A stretch of 64,000 nt of DNA from NCBI RefSeq assembly GCF_900128985.1, contig NZ_FQUC01000005.1:1-64000 (forward strand). The letters run 5' to 3'. Position 1 is the stretch's first letter, and every line of letters starts with the position of its first letter. Under the pieces are notes generated by a model. It was not told the origin of the DNA. It searched no databases and saw only the letters and a program-made list of their open reading frames with translations. A program made the position numbers and the translations under genes. This DNA comes from Indolivaga macrotermitis (GTDB taxonomy: Bacteria; Bacteroidota; Bacteroidia; Bacteroidales; Dysgonomonadaceae). This document shows positions 1 to 8,870 of this stretch, in pieces.

Positions 1-51
1 GGCTCGCTCCCGATCTTCGATACTAAACTTGTTACGCTTCTTCTTTTCCAT
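1..51 (-). CDS. Transposase OrfA-like N-terminus (partial, runs off the left edge)
   Basis: Seventeen codons are visible, reading MEKKKRNKFSIEDRERA, from an ATG at 51-49 to the window edge. A short basic start followed by SIEDRERA resembles the beginning of the helix-turn-helix OrfA of IS3-family elements, which binds the element ends. The match rests mainly on context: a 13-bp perfect hairpin with an IS3-type terminal sequence lies directly upstream. The rest of the gene is outside the window, so the family is an inference. Confidence 0.5.
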   Translation of the reverse strand, partial: MEKKKRNKFSIEDRERA

Positions 52-57
52 AAAATA

Positions 58-88
58 AACCCTAAAAGTTTGTCTAACTTTTAGGGTT
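58..88 (-). repeat. Perfect 13-bp hairpin at the IS terminus, next to the orfA start
   Basis: AACCCTAAAAGTT at 58-70 and its exact reverse complement at 76-88 are separated by 5 bases. The stem ends 6 bases before the partial orfA start codon. It would fold in any transcript entering from outside and could hide the ribosome entry region, a known way for insertion sequences to limit read-in expression. The role is inferred. Confidence 0.7.
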
Positions 89-134
89 CACTTCAGATTA
101 CTCCCGGCTTTTTATTTAAGTATAAGGTCTGTTA

Positions 135-1781
135 TTATTTACCTTGTTCTAATTTCAATGTTACAGTAGGTTGGTCGGATACTTCTGATGGTCCGAAGTA
201 TTGGATTGGTCCCGGATATACATATTCTGTACCAACAGCCCATTTTTCACGATTTGCAGCGAAAAATTTGAACGGAGCACCATCCAATTTAACCAATGCT
301 TTTTGAATAACCGGCTTCATTTCTCCATGACGGCGTTCCATGTTCATCATCATAGTAACAGGTACCCCTCCAGCAATCCATTGGTCAGCAGGAGCTGTTG
401 TATTACGAACAGATGACATATATCCTGTCTTACCTGAACCGATAAGTGCAGCAGCAGTATATCCCAAAGAGTAACAGTAATCAGCATCATAGTTTGAAGG
501 AGCAGCACAACGTCCTTCGTATCCGAAGAAATGAACCTGAGAAGCAAATTTGCCTGAATATTTACCAGCTTTTTTCCATTCTGCAAGTTTATTTCCAACC
601 ATTTCAGCAAGAAGTTTCTCTGTTTCAATTAACGAAACCTGAACATTACCATGAGGGTCACGATCAAGAGTTAATTGGCGTGCAACTCCTTCAGGAAGAC
701 TTTCATAAATAGCTGCATTCTTTTCCGAAAGATTCCTTATAATATATTGACGTTTTTCGTCTTTAGCTACAGCATTGAACTCATCTTGGTGGTGAGCAAG
801 GAAGTCGTTAAGTTCAGAGATAAGAATCTTCATTGCAGGGATAAATTCGATAAGTCCTTCAGGAATAAGTACAGTACCGAAATTGTTGCCATTAGCAGCA
901 CGGTTAGCAACAGCTGTTGCAATTTCAGTCACAATATCGTCCAAAGATTGATTCTTAGCTTCTACTTCTTCAGAAATGATACAGAAGTTAGGCTGAGTCT
1001 GTAAAGCACATTCCAAAGCAATGTGAGAAGCCGAACGTCCCATTAATTTAATAAAATGCCAATATTTACGAGCTGAATTACAGTCTCTTTCGATATTTCC
1101 GATTACTTCTGAATATACTTTGCAAGCAGTATCAAAGCCGAATGAAGTTTCGATCATTTCATTCTTCAAGTCACCGTCAATTGTCTTAGGACAGCCAATA
1201 ACCTGTACTCCTGCATTGATTGCTTTGTAATATTCGGCTAATACACAAGCATTAGTATTAGAGTCGTCTCCACCGATAATTACAAGAGCTTTTATATCCA
1301 GTTTCTTTAAGATCTCCAGACCTTTATCAAATTGTTCTTTAGTTTCGAGTTTTGTACGTCCTGATCCAATAATATCAAAACCTCCAGTATTACGATATTC
1401 GTCTATAATGTCTGATGTTAGTTCTTGATATTTGTGATCAATCAAGCCTCCGGGTCCCATTAAGAATCCGTATATTTTACTGTCTTTATTAAGGCTTTTA
1501 ATACCATCAAAAATACCGGCGATAACATTATGTCCTCCGGGAGCCTGACCTCCTGATAATATAACGCCAACATTCATCACCGGAAGATTTACTTTCTCAG
1601 ATGATTCGACGAATTTAAGGATAGGCATTCCATATGTGTTCGGGAAAAGCTTTTTCACTTCTTCTTGGTCAGCAATAGATTGAGTTGCAGCACCTTCTTC
1701 TACTTTTACCGAACCATACAATGCTTTAGGCATTTTAGGCTTATAAGCAGCTCTTGCTACTTGTAATGCGCTTTTTGTCAT
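135..1781 (-). CDS. pfp: Diphosphate--fructose-6-phosphate 1-phosphotransferase (PPi-PFK)
   Basis: This cytoplasmic glycolytic enzyme phosphorylates fructose 6-phosphate using pyrophosphate, reversibly. At 548 residues it belongs to the long PPi-PFK clade. Visible motifs are GGQAPGGHN near residue 77 (phosphate binding), GGDDS near residue 170, where Asp replaces the Gly of ATP-using enzymes, PKTIDGD near residue 200 with the Lys typical of PPi enzymes, and MGRSASH near residue 248. It is a single gene; the next upstream unit is the M48 protease after 204 bases. An IS end lies 45 bases past its stop, and no hairpin terminator is seen between them, so the native 3' end may have been displaced. 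Identification is secure. Confidence 0.95.
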   Translation of the reverse strand: MTKSALQVARAAYKPKMPKALYGSVKVEEGAATQSIADQEEVKKLFPNTYGMPILKFVESSEKVNLPVMNVGVILSGGQAPGGHNVIAGIFDGIKSLNKDSKIYGFLMGPGGLIDHKYQELTSDIIDEYRNTGGFDIIGSGRTKLETKEQFDKGLEILKKLDIKALVIIGGDDSNTNACVLAEYYKAINAGVQVIGCPKTIDGDLKNEMIETSFGFDTACKVYSEVIGNIERDCNSARKYWHFIKLMGRSASHIALECALQTQPNFCIISEEVEAKNQSLDDIVTEIATAVANRAANGNNFGTVLIPEGLIEFIPAMKILISELNDFLAHHQDEFNAVAKDEKRQYIIRNLSEKNAAIYESLPEGVARQLTLDRDPHGNVQVSLIETEKLLAEMVGNKLAEWKKAGKYSGKFASQVHFFGYEGRCAAPSNYDADYCYSLGYTAAALIGSGKTGYMSSVRNTTAPADQWIAGGVPVTMMMNMERRHGEMKPVIQKALVKLDGAPFKFFAANREKWAVGTEYVYPGPIQYFGPSEVSDQPTVTLKLEQGK

Positions 1782-1919
1782 TTTGATTACTTGTTTAATT
1801 ATTTAATTAATTATCTGATGATGTATGTTCTTGTTATTTAAGTGTTCACTTTAGAGAACTCGTATGTTACAAATTTCGTCATTTTTTTTGAATAATAAAA
1901 TAGAAAACAGATGGGTTAT

Positions 1920-1963
1920 AAACAAAAACTTCCGGATAAAAATTTATCCGGAAGTTTTTGTTT
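1920..1963 (-). terminator. Rho-independent terminator for the M48 protease gene
   Basis: A perfect 21-bp stem (1920-1940 with 1943-1963) has a 2-base loop in the primary pairing; in practice the loop is larger. The outer part is A/T-rich, giving a U-run on either strand. It starts 22 bases past the stop of the minus-strand protease gene and lies upstream of the phosphofructokinase gene. Confidence 0.85.
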
Positions 1964-1985
1964 ATCAAAATGATAACCAGAGTTA

Positions 1986-2846
1986 TCAAAATTTCCACTG
2001 TTCTGATGTTTTTGCATTCGAAGGAGTGCTTTTTATACTATTTCCGGCCTTGTAATATTTCATTGCCTCCGGTAACTCTTCTTTAATCTTCTTTATACGG
2101 GTTTCATCCGAAGGGTGTGTGCTTTGGAATTCGGCTACACTCTGACCTCCTGAGTTCTGAGACATTCTTAACCAGAAGCTTTCAGCCATTTGTGGATTAT
2201 AACCGGCCATAGCCATAAAAATAAGTCCTAGCTTATCCGCTTCTAACTCCTGTTTCCTTGAGTAAGGTAACATTACTCCGTATTGGGCTCCAAGGCCATA
2301 AACTGATGATGCAACTGTTTGTACTGCTGAAGATGCTCCTCCTAAAGCGACCCCCAGTGCTGCTCCTCCATATTGAGCTGCCATTTGCTGGCTCATACGC
2401 TCGTTTGCATGTTTTGCAACCGCGTGTGCTACTTCATGTCCGAGAACAACTGCTAAGCCGGTTTCATCCTTTGTTATGGGTAAGATACCCTCATATACAA
2501 CAATTTTCCCCCCAGGCATACAAAAGGCATTCACCTCAGCACTCTTTACCAAATTGAACTCCCATGAATAGCTGGATATAAGACTTTCCATTCCGTTCGC
2601 TTTCATGTAACTCTCAACTGCATTTGCTATATTTCTCCCGACTTTTTGTACTAAGGCAGTATTAGCCTTGTCTGTCGATTTAGGTGCTGTTTTTATAAAT
2701 TCATCATATTGTTGTAGACTCAGAGTCAATACCTCCTGATCTGAAACTAATAACATTTGCTTACGTCCTGTTACCGGGACGCTACCGCATGACGACAAAA
2801 GTAGCAGTACAGAAAACAGCGGGAGTAAGATGTAATAATATTTCAT
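1986..2846 (-). CDS. M48-family zinc metalloprotease lipoprotein (LoiP/BepA-like)
   Basis: A 286-residue protein with a signal peptide ending in the lipobox LSSC near residues 17-20, so it should be anchored in an envelope membrane facing the periplasm. HEVAH near residue 145 is the zinc-binding and catalytic motif, and the ELEAD segment near residue 210 supplies the third zinc ligand. Families of this type (YggG/LoiP, BepA without its TPR region) take part in outer-membrane protein quality control. The C-terminal region ends soon after the protease domain, so there is no TPR extension. It is followed by a strong hairpin terminator and appears monocistronic. The exact substrate is unknown. 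Confidence 0.9.
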   Translation of the reverse strand: MKYYYILLPLFSVLLLLSSCGSVPVTGRKQMLLVSDQEVLTLSLQQYDEFIKTAPKSTDKANTALVQKVGRNIANAVESYMKANGMESLISSYSWEFNLVKSAEVNAFCMPGGKIVVYEGILPITKDETGLAVVLGHEVAHAVAKHANERMSQQMAAQYGGAALGVALGGASSAVQTVASSVYGLGAQYGVMLPYSRKQELEADKLGLIFMAMAGYNPQMAESFWLRMSQNSGGQSVAEFQSTHPSDETRIKKIKEELPEAMKYYKAGNSIKSTPSNAKTSEQWKF

Positions 2847-2920
2847 AAGAATCTATGTTAGTTTGATTAGTGTTTTAACGCTTTTGAAGTACGAAAAGTT
2901 TATGATGGAAGATTTCGCAA

Positions 2921-3709
2921 TTACTCATCATCCGAATTACAGCATTTGCATCCTTCGTGTTTCTCCAATACACGGTGTGGAAAGTCTCCATGCCCGACAA
3001 TTTCGATAGGACAGGATGTATAAGTCTTCTCTAACCAGGAAGTTGAGATGTTGGCTCCCGAATGATAGTGTAAACCTTCATTTACACAAGCGATATTCTT
3101 AACAAGTGATACTACTGTACCTACATCATGTGATACAAGTACAATAGCTGTGTTTTTATTGATTTTTTCCAGTATTTTATAAAAGTCTGTTTCGAAGCGT
3201 TTATCAACATACGAACTTGGTTCATCCAATATCAGTAAATCCGGTTCATCTACAATTGCCCTTCCTAAAAGAGTACGTTGTAGCTGTCCTCCTGATAGAT
3301 TACCAATAGGACGGTTTAGAAATGCTTCTAACCCCATCATTTGGGCTACCTGTTTAGCTTTGTTTTTTTGTTCGTTTGTATAATAGTTGAAAAATTTACG
3401 TTGTGCAGTTAGTCCGGACAGTATAACATCAAAAACAGATATCGGAAAATTTTTATCTACCCTGTTTATCTGTGGTAAATATCCGATATTGATAGAAGTC
3501 TCATGTCCTCCTTTAAAAAAACGAATCGAACCCGATACCGGTTTTACTAAACCTAGAATTGTTTTTAATAGAGTAGTCTTTCCTCCACCATTAGGTCCGA
3601 TAATTCCTAGAAAATCATTTTCAAAAATAGATAGATTAACCTCTTTGAGCACAGGCTTATCAGTCTCGTACCCTACAGTTATATCTTTTATCTCAAGAAT
3701 CTTATTCAT
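2921..3709 (-). CDS. Zinc/manganese-type ABC transporter ATP-binding protein
   Basis: This 262-residue ATPase would power import of a divalent metal, probably zinc. It shows Walker A GPNGGGKTT near residue 39, signature LSGGQLQR near residue 138, Walker B LLILDEPSS near residue 158 and the H-loop SHD near residue 193. The C-terminus is Cys/His-rich (HEGCKCC), which could bind metal. The start overlaps the upstream binding-protein gene by 8 bases. The permease gene normally found with this pair is absent here, so the membrane partner must be encoded elsewhere. Zinc rather than manganese is inferred from the family and the adjacent carbonic anhydrase. Confidence 0.88.
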   Translation of the reverse strand: MNKILEIKDITVGYETDKPVLKEVNLSIFENDFLGIIGPNGGGKTTLLKTILGLVKPVSGSIRFFKGGHETSINIGYLPQINRVDKNFPISVFDVILSGLTAQRKFFNYYTNEQKNKAKQVAQMMGLEAFLNRPIGNLSGGQLQRTLLGRAIVDEPDLLILDEPSSYVDKRFETDFYKILEKINKNTAIVLVSHDVGTVVSLVKNIACVNEGLHYHSGANISTSWLEKTYTSCPIEIVGHGDFPHRVLEKHEGCKCCNSDDE

Positions 3710-4556
3710 TATGCTTATCAGAGATGGCTTTTGCTATTTTGATCAATTCTTCATTCCAATTATACGATAACGGATTTATTGTAACTAGCTTAGCTCCGGT
3801 TTCTTTTGCTATTGGTTCGGCATTTTTTATATCGTATTCTTCTTGAACAAAGATAACTTTAATATTCTCTTGTTTAGCCTTTTTTACCAATTGGGCTATC
3901 TGTTGTGGTGTAGGAGCTTTACCTTCGACTTCAATACTGTATTGCTTCAAACCATATTGTTCGGCAAAGTAGCTTAAAGCCGGATGATAGATTATAAAGG
4001 ACTTACTTGGAGCTTCAGACAGATAATGCTTTACGATACTGTCTGTCTGCTGAATGGTTCTTTCCAGATTTTTGAACCTGTCAAGATAAAAGTCCTTATT
4101 TTTCGGATCGGCTTCTATCATTGCATTATACATCGTCGTTGAAACGGTTAACGCTGTTTTAGTCGAACTCCAAATATGCGGATCTCCGTTGGGATGTCCA
4201 TGATCATCGGCAATTACTTTTATACCTGCCGAACAATCTATAATTTTCAAAGAAGGATTGTTGACGCTGATATTATTCAACCAAGTATTTTCAAATCCAA
4301 GATTACCTACTTTAAAGTATATCTGACTTCTGCCTATGTTTACCATTTGCGAAGGGGACGGATCGTAAGTTTCGGGATTGGAGCCGGAAGGTATTGCTGT
4401 ATTTACAGTGAATTTATTGCCTACAATCTGTTCCAGAAAGTACTTTTGAGGGTCTATAGAAACAGATATCATTTTCTCTTCCTGTTTAGATGGCGGCGTA
4501 CAGGCAGACAAAGAATATATGATAAATACAATGAAAATAAAATATAGATACTTCAT
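3702..4556 (-). CDS. Metal ABC transporter substrate-binding lipoprotein (ZnuA-like)
   Basis: A 284-residue cluster A-I solute-binding protein that captures Zn2+ (or Mn2+) in the periplasm. The signal peptide ends in the lipobox LSAC near residue 19. Candidate metal ligands are His in DPHIW near residue 127, His in IYHPALSYFAEQYGL near residue 191 and an acidic residue in QEEYD near residue 238. The first ligand region reads NPETYDPSP, with Glu where many homologues have His. A short DDHGHPNGD loop resembles the His-rich loop of zinc-specific members. It lies 12 bases after the carbonic anhydrase gene and overlaps the ATPase gene downstream. Confidence 0.88.
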   Translation of the reverse strand: MKYLYFIFIVFIIYSLSACTPPSKQEEKMISVSIDPQKYFLEQIVGNKFTVNTAIPSGSNPETYDPSPSQMVNIGRSQIYFKVGNLGFENTWLNNISVNNPSLKIIDCSAGIKVIADDHGHPNGDPHIWSSTKTALTVSTTMYNAMIEADPKNKDFYLDRFKNLERTIQQTDSIVKHYLSEAPSKSFIIYHPALSYFAEQYGLKQYSIEVEGKAPTPQQIAQLVKKAKQENIKVIFVQEEYDIKNAEPIAKETGAKLVTINPLSYNWNEELIKIAKAISDKHNE

Positions 4557-4568
4557 AAATTAATTAAG

Positions 4569-5210
4569 TTATCCTAAATGGAATAAGTTGTGTATACGTT
4601 CGAACTCTTGTTCGCAGTTAACTTCCATATCATTCAGAGAACCATTCTCTAAGTCATATACCCAACCAACAATCCGGGGATAGCCGGTTTTTTTAAAGGC
4701 TTCTCTTACTTCTCTTATTTTGATAACATTAATACATTGTTCATATATATTTATTTCAACAAAACGTCTGTATCTTTCGTTTGGGTCTTCTATCTTGCTT
4801 AGTTCTTTTTCATGAAGACGGTATACATCCCGGATGCTTCTTAACCAAGGGCTTATAATACCCGAATCTTTGAAATCCATAGCGGCTTTAATACCTCCAC
4901 AATTGTAATGCCCACATACAATAATATATTTTACCTTTAGATTTTCCACTGCGTAATTTATTACCGATAAGGCATTTAAATCGGTATTTATTACCATATT
5001 GGCTATATTACGGTGGACAAATACCTGACCGGGTTTCAAACCCATTATCTCATTGGCGTGCACTCTACTATCAGAGCAACCTATATACAAAAAATCAGGA
5101 TGTTGCTCTTCAACTAAATCATGAAAAAATTCAGGATTTTCTGCTAATTTTTGTTCTACCCAGCGCTTATTTGCTTCAAAAATATTATTATATAAATCGT
5201 CTTCTATCAT
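4569..5210 (-). CDS. can: Beta-class carbonic anhydrase
   Basis: A 213-residue cytoplasmic enzyme interconverting CO2 and bicarbonate. The zinc site is complete: Cys and Asp in GCSDSR near residues 43-48, and His and Cys in HYNCGG near residues 101-106. Residues VHRNIAN match the family. Its start overlaps the end of coaE by 4 bases and it is followed after 12 bases by the zinc-binding lipoprotein gene. A zinc enzyme is therefore co-transcribed with zinc uptake genes. Bicarbonate supply matters for CO2-dependent Bacteroidales. Confidence 0.95.
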   Translation of the reverse strand: MIEDDLYNNIFEANKRWVEQKLAENPEFFHDLVEEQHPDFLYIGCSDSRVHANEIMGLKPGQVFVHRNIANMVINTDLNALSVINYAVENLKVKYIIVCGHYNCGGIKAAMDFKDSGIISPWLRSIRDVYRLHEKELSKIEDPNERYRRFVEINIYEQCINVIKIREVREAFKKTGYPRIVGWVYDLENGSLNDMEVNCEQEFERIHNLFHLG

Positions 5211-5788
5211 TGTTGTATATTGTGTATTAAGTTTTTACATTGTTCTATCAACGATTGTTTTTCATCGTTATAAATTATATAGTCAGTTAACTTGATTTTT
5301 TCTTCATCAGAAACCTGACTGTTGATTCTTTCTTTTACTTTTTCCATGGTTGTATTGTCTCTAAGCATGGTGCGCTTAATCCGTTCTTCCAATGGAGTAT
5401 ACACCATTAACGTTTTATCGGTAAACCTGTTCATACCCGATTCAAATAAAATAGCTGTTTCAACAGCTACTATCGGTGATTCTGGTTTTTTTTCGACCCA
5501 GTTAATGAAGTGTTTATCAACTTCTGGGTGTATTATAGAATTAGCTATTGCTAATTTATTTTTGTCATTAAATATATATGAAGCTAATAGTGGCTTATTT
5601 AGTTTATCTCCTTCGTACAGATCAGAACCAAAAACATCGATAAGTTTTTCTCGTATAATAGGGGAGGACTCAGTTAATTTCTTACTTTCTATGTCTGCAA
5701 TATAAACAGGTATACCCATTATTTTGAGAATCTCGCTGACTGTTGATTTTCCACTACCAATCCCTCCTGTGATTCCTAATTTAATCAT
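5207..5788 (-). CDS. coaE: Dephospho-CoA kinase
   Basis: This enzyme catalyses the last step of coenzyme A synthesis, phosphorylating the ribose 3'-OH of dephospho-CoA. At 193 residues it has the usual length. The P-loop GITGGIGSGKST is at residues 5-16, and the family segments YIADIESKKL and VAVETAILFESGM follow. It overlaps the YbbR-like gene upstream by 8 bases and the carbonic anhydrase gene downstream by 4, so the genes are translationally coupled. Identification is secure. Confidence 0.95.
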   Translation of the reverse strand: MIKLGITGGIGSGKSTVSEILKIMGIPVYIADIESKKLTESSPIIREKLIDVFGSDLYEGDKLNKPLLASYIFNDKNKLAIANSIIHPEVDKHFINWVEKKPESPIVAVETAILFESGMNRFTDKTLMVYTPLEERIKRTMLRDNTTMEKVKERINSQVSDEEKIKLTDYIIYNDEKQSLIEQCKNLIHNIQQ

Positions 5789-6782
5789 TGTTTACTGCTT
5801 CACTTTTGTATTCAAAAATATATTGCACATTGGGAGGTGTAATGGTGAGATTTCTAACAAATCCTGGGCTGGAAGTAATTCTAACAGGTACAGATGCTTG
5901 TTTGGAATCTTGTAGGCCAACGTAATCAATAGCAACCGAAAAGTCTGTATCTTTTATAGAATCGACTTTAGAAACTCCGACAAAAAAACTAAGCTTGACT
6001 CTTGATGGAAAAAGCTTTGCTGTCAAGTTTTCCGGTAGATTTAAACATTCAACAGGAATTTCTACTGTTTTTTGAGTATAAGCTTCTACTGATACATCTA
6101 TATAAACAATATTCGGTGAGAATTTAATTCTGTCTTTGTTTGCTAAAGCATACCTGATGCGTGTATTTTGGTCAAGACCACTAACTGTATCACTTACAGT
6201 ATAAGCGAACATCAGTTTGTTTAAATCTGCTTTTGATCCATATGCTGTAACACTATCCGGTCTGATCTTTATATCGTTATTTAAGAAATATCCGGGCGAA
6301 AGGTTTAGTTGCCCATCAAAAACGACAGGTAGTTTCTTACTTTCAAGTGCAGAATATGCAAAAGATATCCGCACAGGCTCATAATTTAATATTTGTGTTG
6401 ATATTGGAAGCGACTTGCGTATAAAGAAATCGAAACTGTTTCCCTGGAGTATTTTATTAGATCCATTTTGTACAATACTCGAAACATCAATCCGTAAAGT
6501 GTCCCTTTTGGAGAAATAATACCTGAACATAGCAAACCCGTCATCTTTGACACGAAGTACCATGTTTGAGGGTAGTGAATCTTGAAATATTATACTATCA
6601 GGCACAGAGGTATACTTAATAGGAATATTGATTGTAGTCTCAAAACTCTTATTGTATATCTGCATAAACCAAAGTATGGTTGCAATAAGGACAAAAAAGG
6701 AAAAAGTCAGAATCTTCTTCCACGCTATTCGCTTAAAAAATATCCTGACCCTTTGCCATATTTGTTCTGTAGCAATGCTCAT
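5781..6782 (-). CDS. YbbR-domain (CdaR-like) membrane protein
   Basis: A 333-residue protein with one N-terminal membrane helix near residues 22-44 (WKKILTFSFFVLIATILWFM), followed by an extracytoplasmic region of beta-rich YbbR repeats. In Firmicutes the YbbR protein CdaR modulates a diadenylate cyclase; no cyclase gene is present here, so the role is open. In this operon it sits between yajC and coaE, an arrangement I recall as usual in Bacteroidales. It overlaps coaE by 8 bases. Confidence 0.8.
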   Translation of the reverse strand: MSIATEQIWQRVRIFFKRIAWKKILTFSFFVLIATILWFMQIYNKSFETTINIPIKYTSVPDSIIFQDSLPSNMVLRVKDDGFAMFRYYFSKRDTLRIDVSSIVQNGSNKILQGNSFDFFIRKSLPISTQILNYEPVRISFAYSALESKKLPVVFDGQLNLSPGYFLNNDIKIRPDSVTAYGSKADLNKLMFAYTVSDTVSGLDQNTRIRYALANKDRIKFSPNIVYIDVSVEAYTQKTVEIPVECLNLPENLTAKLFPSRVKLSFFVGVSKVDSIKDTDFSVAIDYVGLQDSKQASVPVRITSSPGFVRNLTITPPNVQYIFEYKSEAVNND

Positions 6783-6844
6783 TGGCTTATGCTTCTTAAT
6801 TTTTTACTCCAATGCCTGAAAATTTAACATCCAAAGGCATTCAA

Positions 6845-7171
6845 TTATTTTGCAACCTCTCCACTAGCAGGAGCATCTCCTGCCGCAAAAACTGAGGCTT
6901 TGTCTATTTTGATTCTAACATTATCTGCTATTTCTACGATAAAGAAAGTTTCGCCAACTTCTTTAATACGACCATGTATGCCTCCGGCAGTAATAACTTT
7001 ATCTCCGCTTTTCATAGCACTGCGGGCTTCCTGTAAAGCCTTTTGTTTTTTTTGCTGTGGACGGATCATGAAAAAATAAAATACGACGATAATTAATCCA
7101 AACATAAGGATTGTACTCCAAGCGCCGCCGCCGGATCCTCCTATTTGTGAGAATACGAATAATGAATTCAT
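6845..7171 (-). CDS. yajC: Preprotein translocase accessory subunit YajC
   Basis: A 108-residue membrane protein of the SecDF-YajC complex that assists protein export. It has one transmembrane segment near residues 18-36 (STILMFGLIIVVFYFFMIRPQQKKQKAL), ending in the characteristic FMIRPQQKK. A small soluble domain follows with the family pattern GDKVITAGGIHGRI. It is placed between nusB (108 bases upstream) and the YbbR-like gene (62 bases downstream). Confidence 0.95.
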   Translation of the reverse strand: MNSLFVFSQIGGSGGGAWSTILMFGLIIVVFYFFMIRPQQKKQKALQEARSAMKSGDKVITAGGIHGRIKEVGETFFIVEIADNVRIKIDKASVFAAGDAPASGEVAK

Positions 7172-7279
7172 AGTTTTTTTCTTATATTATTTTTACTAAA
7201 CACTCTTTTACAAAGATACAGTATTTTATAAAAAACCAGAAGCGAAATATAATTAACTTACGATATTGGTGCTCTAGTT

Positions 7280-8206
7280 TTATTTTTTTAATAACTTATT
7301 CTCTGCTTTTAAATCCGAAACGACAGCATCGAGTATTCCGTTTATGAAGGAAGAGCTCTTTTGTGTACTATATGTTTTCGCAATATTGATATACTCGTTC
7401 ATTGTTACGTTGATCGGTATACTAGGAAAAGTAAGTATCTCGGTTATAGCCGCCTGCATAATTATCATATCCATGAAAGCGATACGCTCAGATTCCCAGT
7501 TTTGAGCATATTTATTTATCATATCACGGGCGTTCTTGACATTGAACATAGACTCTCGCAAGAGTTTGGTGGCAAATACCCGATCGTCTTCGTCTTTGAA
7601 CATAGGCAACAATTCTTGCTGGTCTCCACTTTCATAGTCGAACTTTTTGATTGTTTTTAGTATAAACGATTCAACTATTTCTATATCATCATTCCAGAAA
7701 AGGCTTTCTTCTTCTAGAATATCATCTAATTGTTCATTGGAATAGATCTTGGATTTAAATATTTTGCGCCAGAACTCCCTGTCACTTTCGTAGTCGGAGA
7801 CCGGATCGGTAGAATAATCTAAATATGTATCTGATTTTAGAATATCTTCTAATAACCCTTTAATGAAATTTTCATGTCCTTCCCATGATAAAGGCCTCTC
7901 TTTCAAATACTCGATAAATTGTATATTTGATTTGAGTTGCAGAATAAATAAATTCTCTATTAACTTTGTATTGGGATTAATATCTTCGTTGGTAGGAAGT
8001 AGTTTTGCCTTACGGGCTTCAACTCGTTTTGTGTAAGTTTCGGTGATTTCAACCAGAAGTAGGAGTAAGAAAAAGTACAGGTCGTACGATTTCTGGAGAC
8101 CGAATATTAGGTCATTTTCTGCTTTTTTCAGATCTCCACTGCCATTTTGATAAGTTGAATACAATATCTGTATAACTCTAATACGAATAAGAACGCGATT
8201 AATCAT
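7280..8206 (-). CDS. nusB: Transcription antitermination factor NusB (long Bacteroidetes form)
   Basis: NusB binds boxA RNA with NusE and prevents premature termination in rRNA operons. At 308 residues it is about twice the length of the E. coli protein. The typical NusB fold is in the C-terminal half (ATKLLRESMFN... to IPINVTMNEYINIAKTYSTQKSSSFINGILDAV). The N-terminal half starts with MINRVLIRIRVIQILYS, similar to the NusB RNA-binding start. The long form is normal for Bacteroidetes. It heads the yajC-ybbR-coaE-can-zinc operon. Confidence 0.9.
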   Translation of the reverse strand: MINRVLIRIRVIQILYSTYQNGSGDLKKAENDLIFGLQKSYDLYFFLLLLLVEITETYTKRVEARKAKLLPTNEDINPNTKLIENLFILQLKSNIQFIEYLKERPLSWEGHENFIKGLLEDILKSDTYLDYSTDPVSDYESDREFWRKIFKSKIYSNEQLDDILEEESLFWNDDIEIVESFILKTIKKFDYESGDQQELLPMFKDEDDRVFATKLLRESMFNVKNARDMINKYAQNWESERIAFMDMIIMQAAITEILTFPSIPINVTMNEYINIAKTYSTQKSSSFINGILDAVVSDLKAENKLLKK

Positions 8207-8295
8207 TGATCAAATAATTTGGACAGCAAAGATAGGCATTCCTCTTATATTTCCGAGCCTGTATAGCCGCTTTTTTCTAAAGTTAAAAAATAAAA

Positions 8296-8321
8296 AAGGA
8301 ATCCATGTAAAAGGATTCCTT
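8296..8321 (-). terminator. Terminator after the YiaA/B gene
   Basis: A 9-bp stem, AAGGAATCC with GGATTCCTT, has an 8-base loop and, on the minus strand, a run of U residues. It lies 24 bases past the stop of the minus-strand gene ending at 8345. Confidence 0.8.
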
Positions 8322-8344
8322 CTATTTCGTATTTTGGTAGAGAA

Positions 8345-8794
8345 TTATTCTTGTTCTTGATCTTTTCTTCTTTCGTGTATTGGCGGCTGATGTACAGTAG
8401 TGTTATCAGCTTCTGCATTGTCCCTGGTATTCTTTTGCACGGCTATTGCCCCGAATAAAGCAAGGATAAAACCGAAAGCATAAAAACCTTTTTCGCTAGG
8501 TAGTATTTCGGCATTAATCAAGCCTATAGTTAAAAGGATTACAGATATCACAACTGATGCCCAACTGATACCATAAAATATATCACTGACAGGAATGTTT
8601 TCTAAACGGTCCCGTACACTCTTTTGTACAGCCACAGCTGAAAATAATCCGTATAATAATATGGTAAAATAATATCCTTTTTCACTTAACAGCATTTCGG
8701 CTCTCCAAAGCCCGACAAGGAAACCTAACATTCCCAGAATGAGAGCAGCCCATGACGCAAAACTAAATGCTAATGATGTTCTTTCTTTTTTCAT
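8345..8794 (-). CDS. YiaA/YiaB-type inner-membrane protein with duplicated domain
   Basis: A 149-residue protein with four predicted membrane helices in two homologous halves. Each half carries the pattern A-E-(M/I)-L-x-S-E-K-G-(Y/F)-Y followed by GAIAVQKxxRD or SAVAVQKSVRD, the yiaA/B two-helix domain. The function of the family is unknown. It ends in a short hydrophilic tail. The gene stands alone, with its own terminator. Confidence 0.85.
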   Translation of the reverse strand: MKKERTSLAFSFASWAALILGMLGFLVGLWRAEMLLSEKGYYFTILLYGLFSAVAVQKSVRDRLENIPVSDIFYGISWASVVISVILLTIGLINAEILPSEKGFYAFGFILALFGAIAVQKNTRDNAEADNTTVHQPPIHERRKDQEQE

Positions 8795-8870
8795 GCGTTT
8801 TTATTTGAGTGTTGTAATTAAACCGGACCAAAGATAATTGTTTTTTCTAAAATACCTAAGTGGTGTATTT

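Larger units (their letters stand above)
1..90 (-). mobile_element. End of an IS3-family-like insertion sequence
   Basis: Read on the minus strand, the sequence starts TGAACCCTAAAAGTTAGACA at base 90 and continues into a perfect inverted copy of its own first part. This fits the IS3/IS150-type terminal pattern with an AAAAGTTAGACA core. The partial orfA starts 7 bases after the hairpin. The IS end is about 45 bases past the stop codon of the phosphofructokinase gene. The other end and any target duplication are outside the window. Confidence 0.55.

Noticed and set aside
3387-3770. Long plus-strand frame opposite the zinc ABC ATPase
   Set aside because: It is a shadow of the conserved ATPase gene, with no motif or separate promoter.
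5781-6782. Diadenylate cyclase system (CdaA-CdaR)
   Set aside because: Only the YbbR-like protein is present. No DisA/CdaA-type cyclase gene lies next to it.
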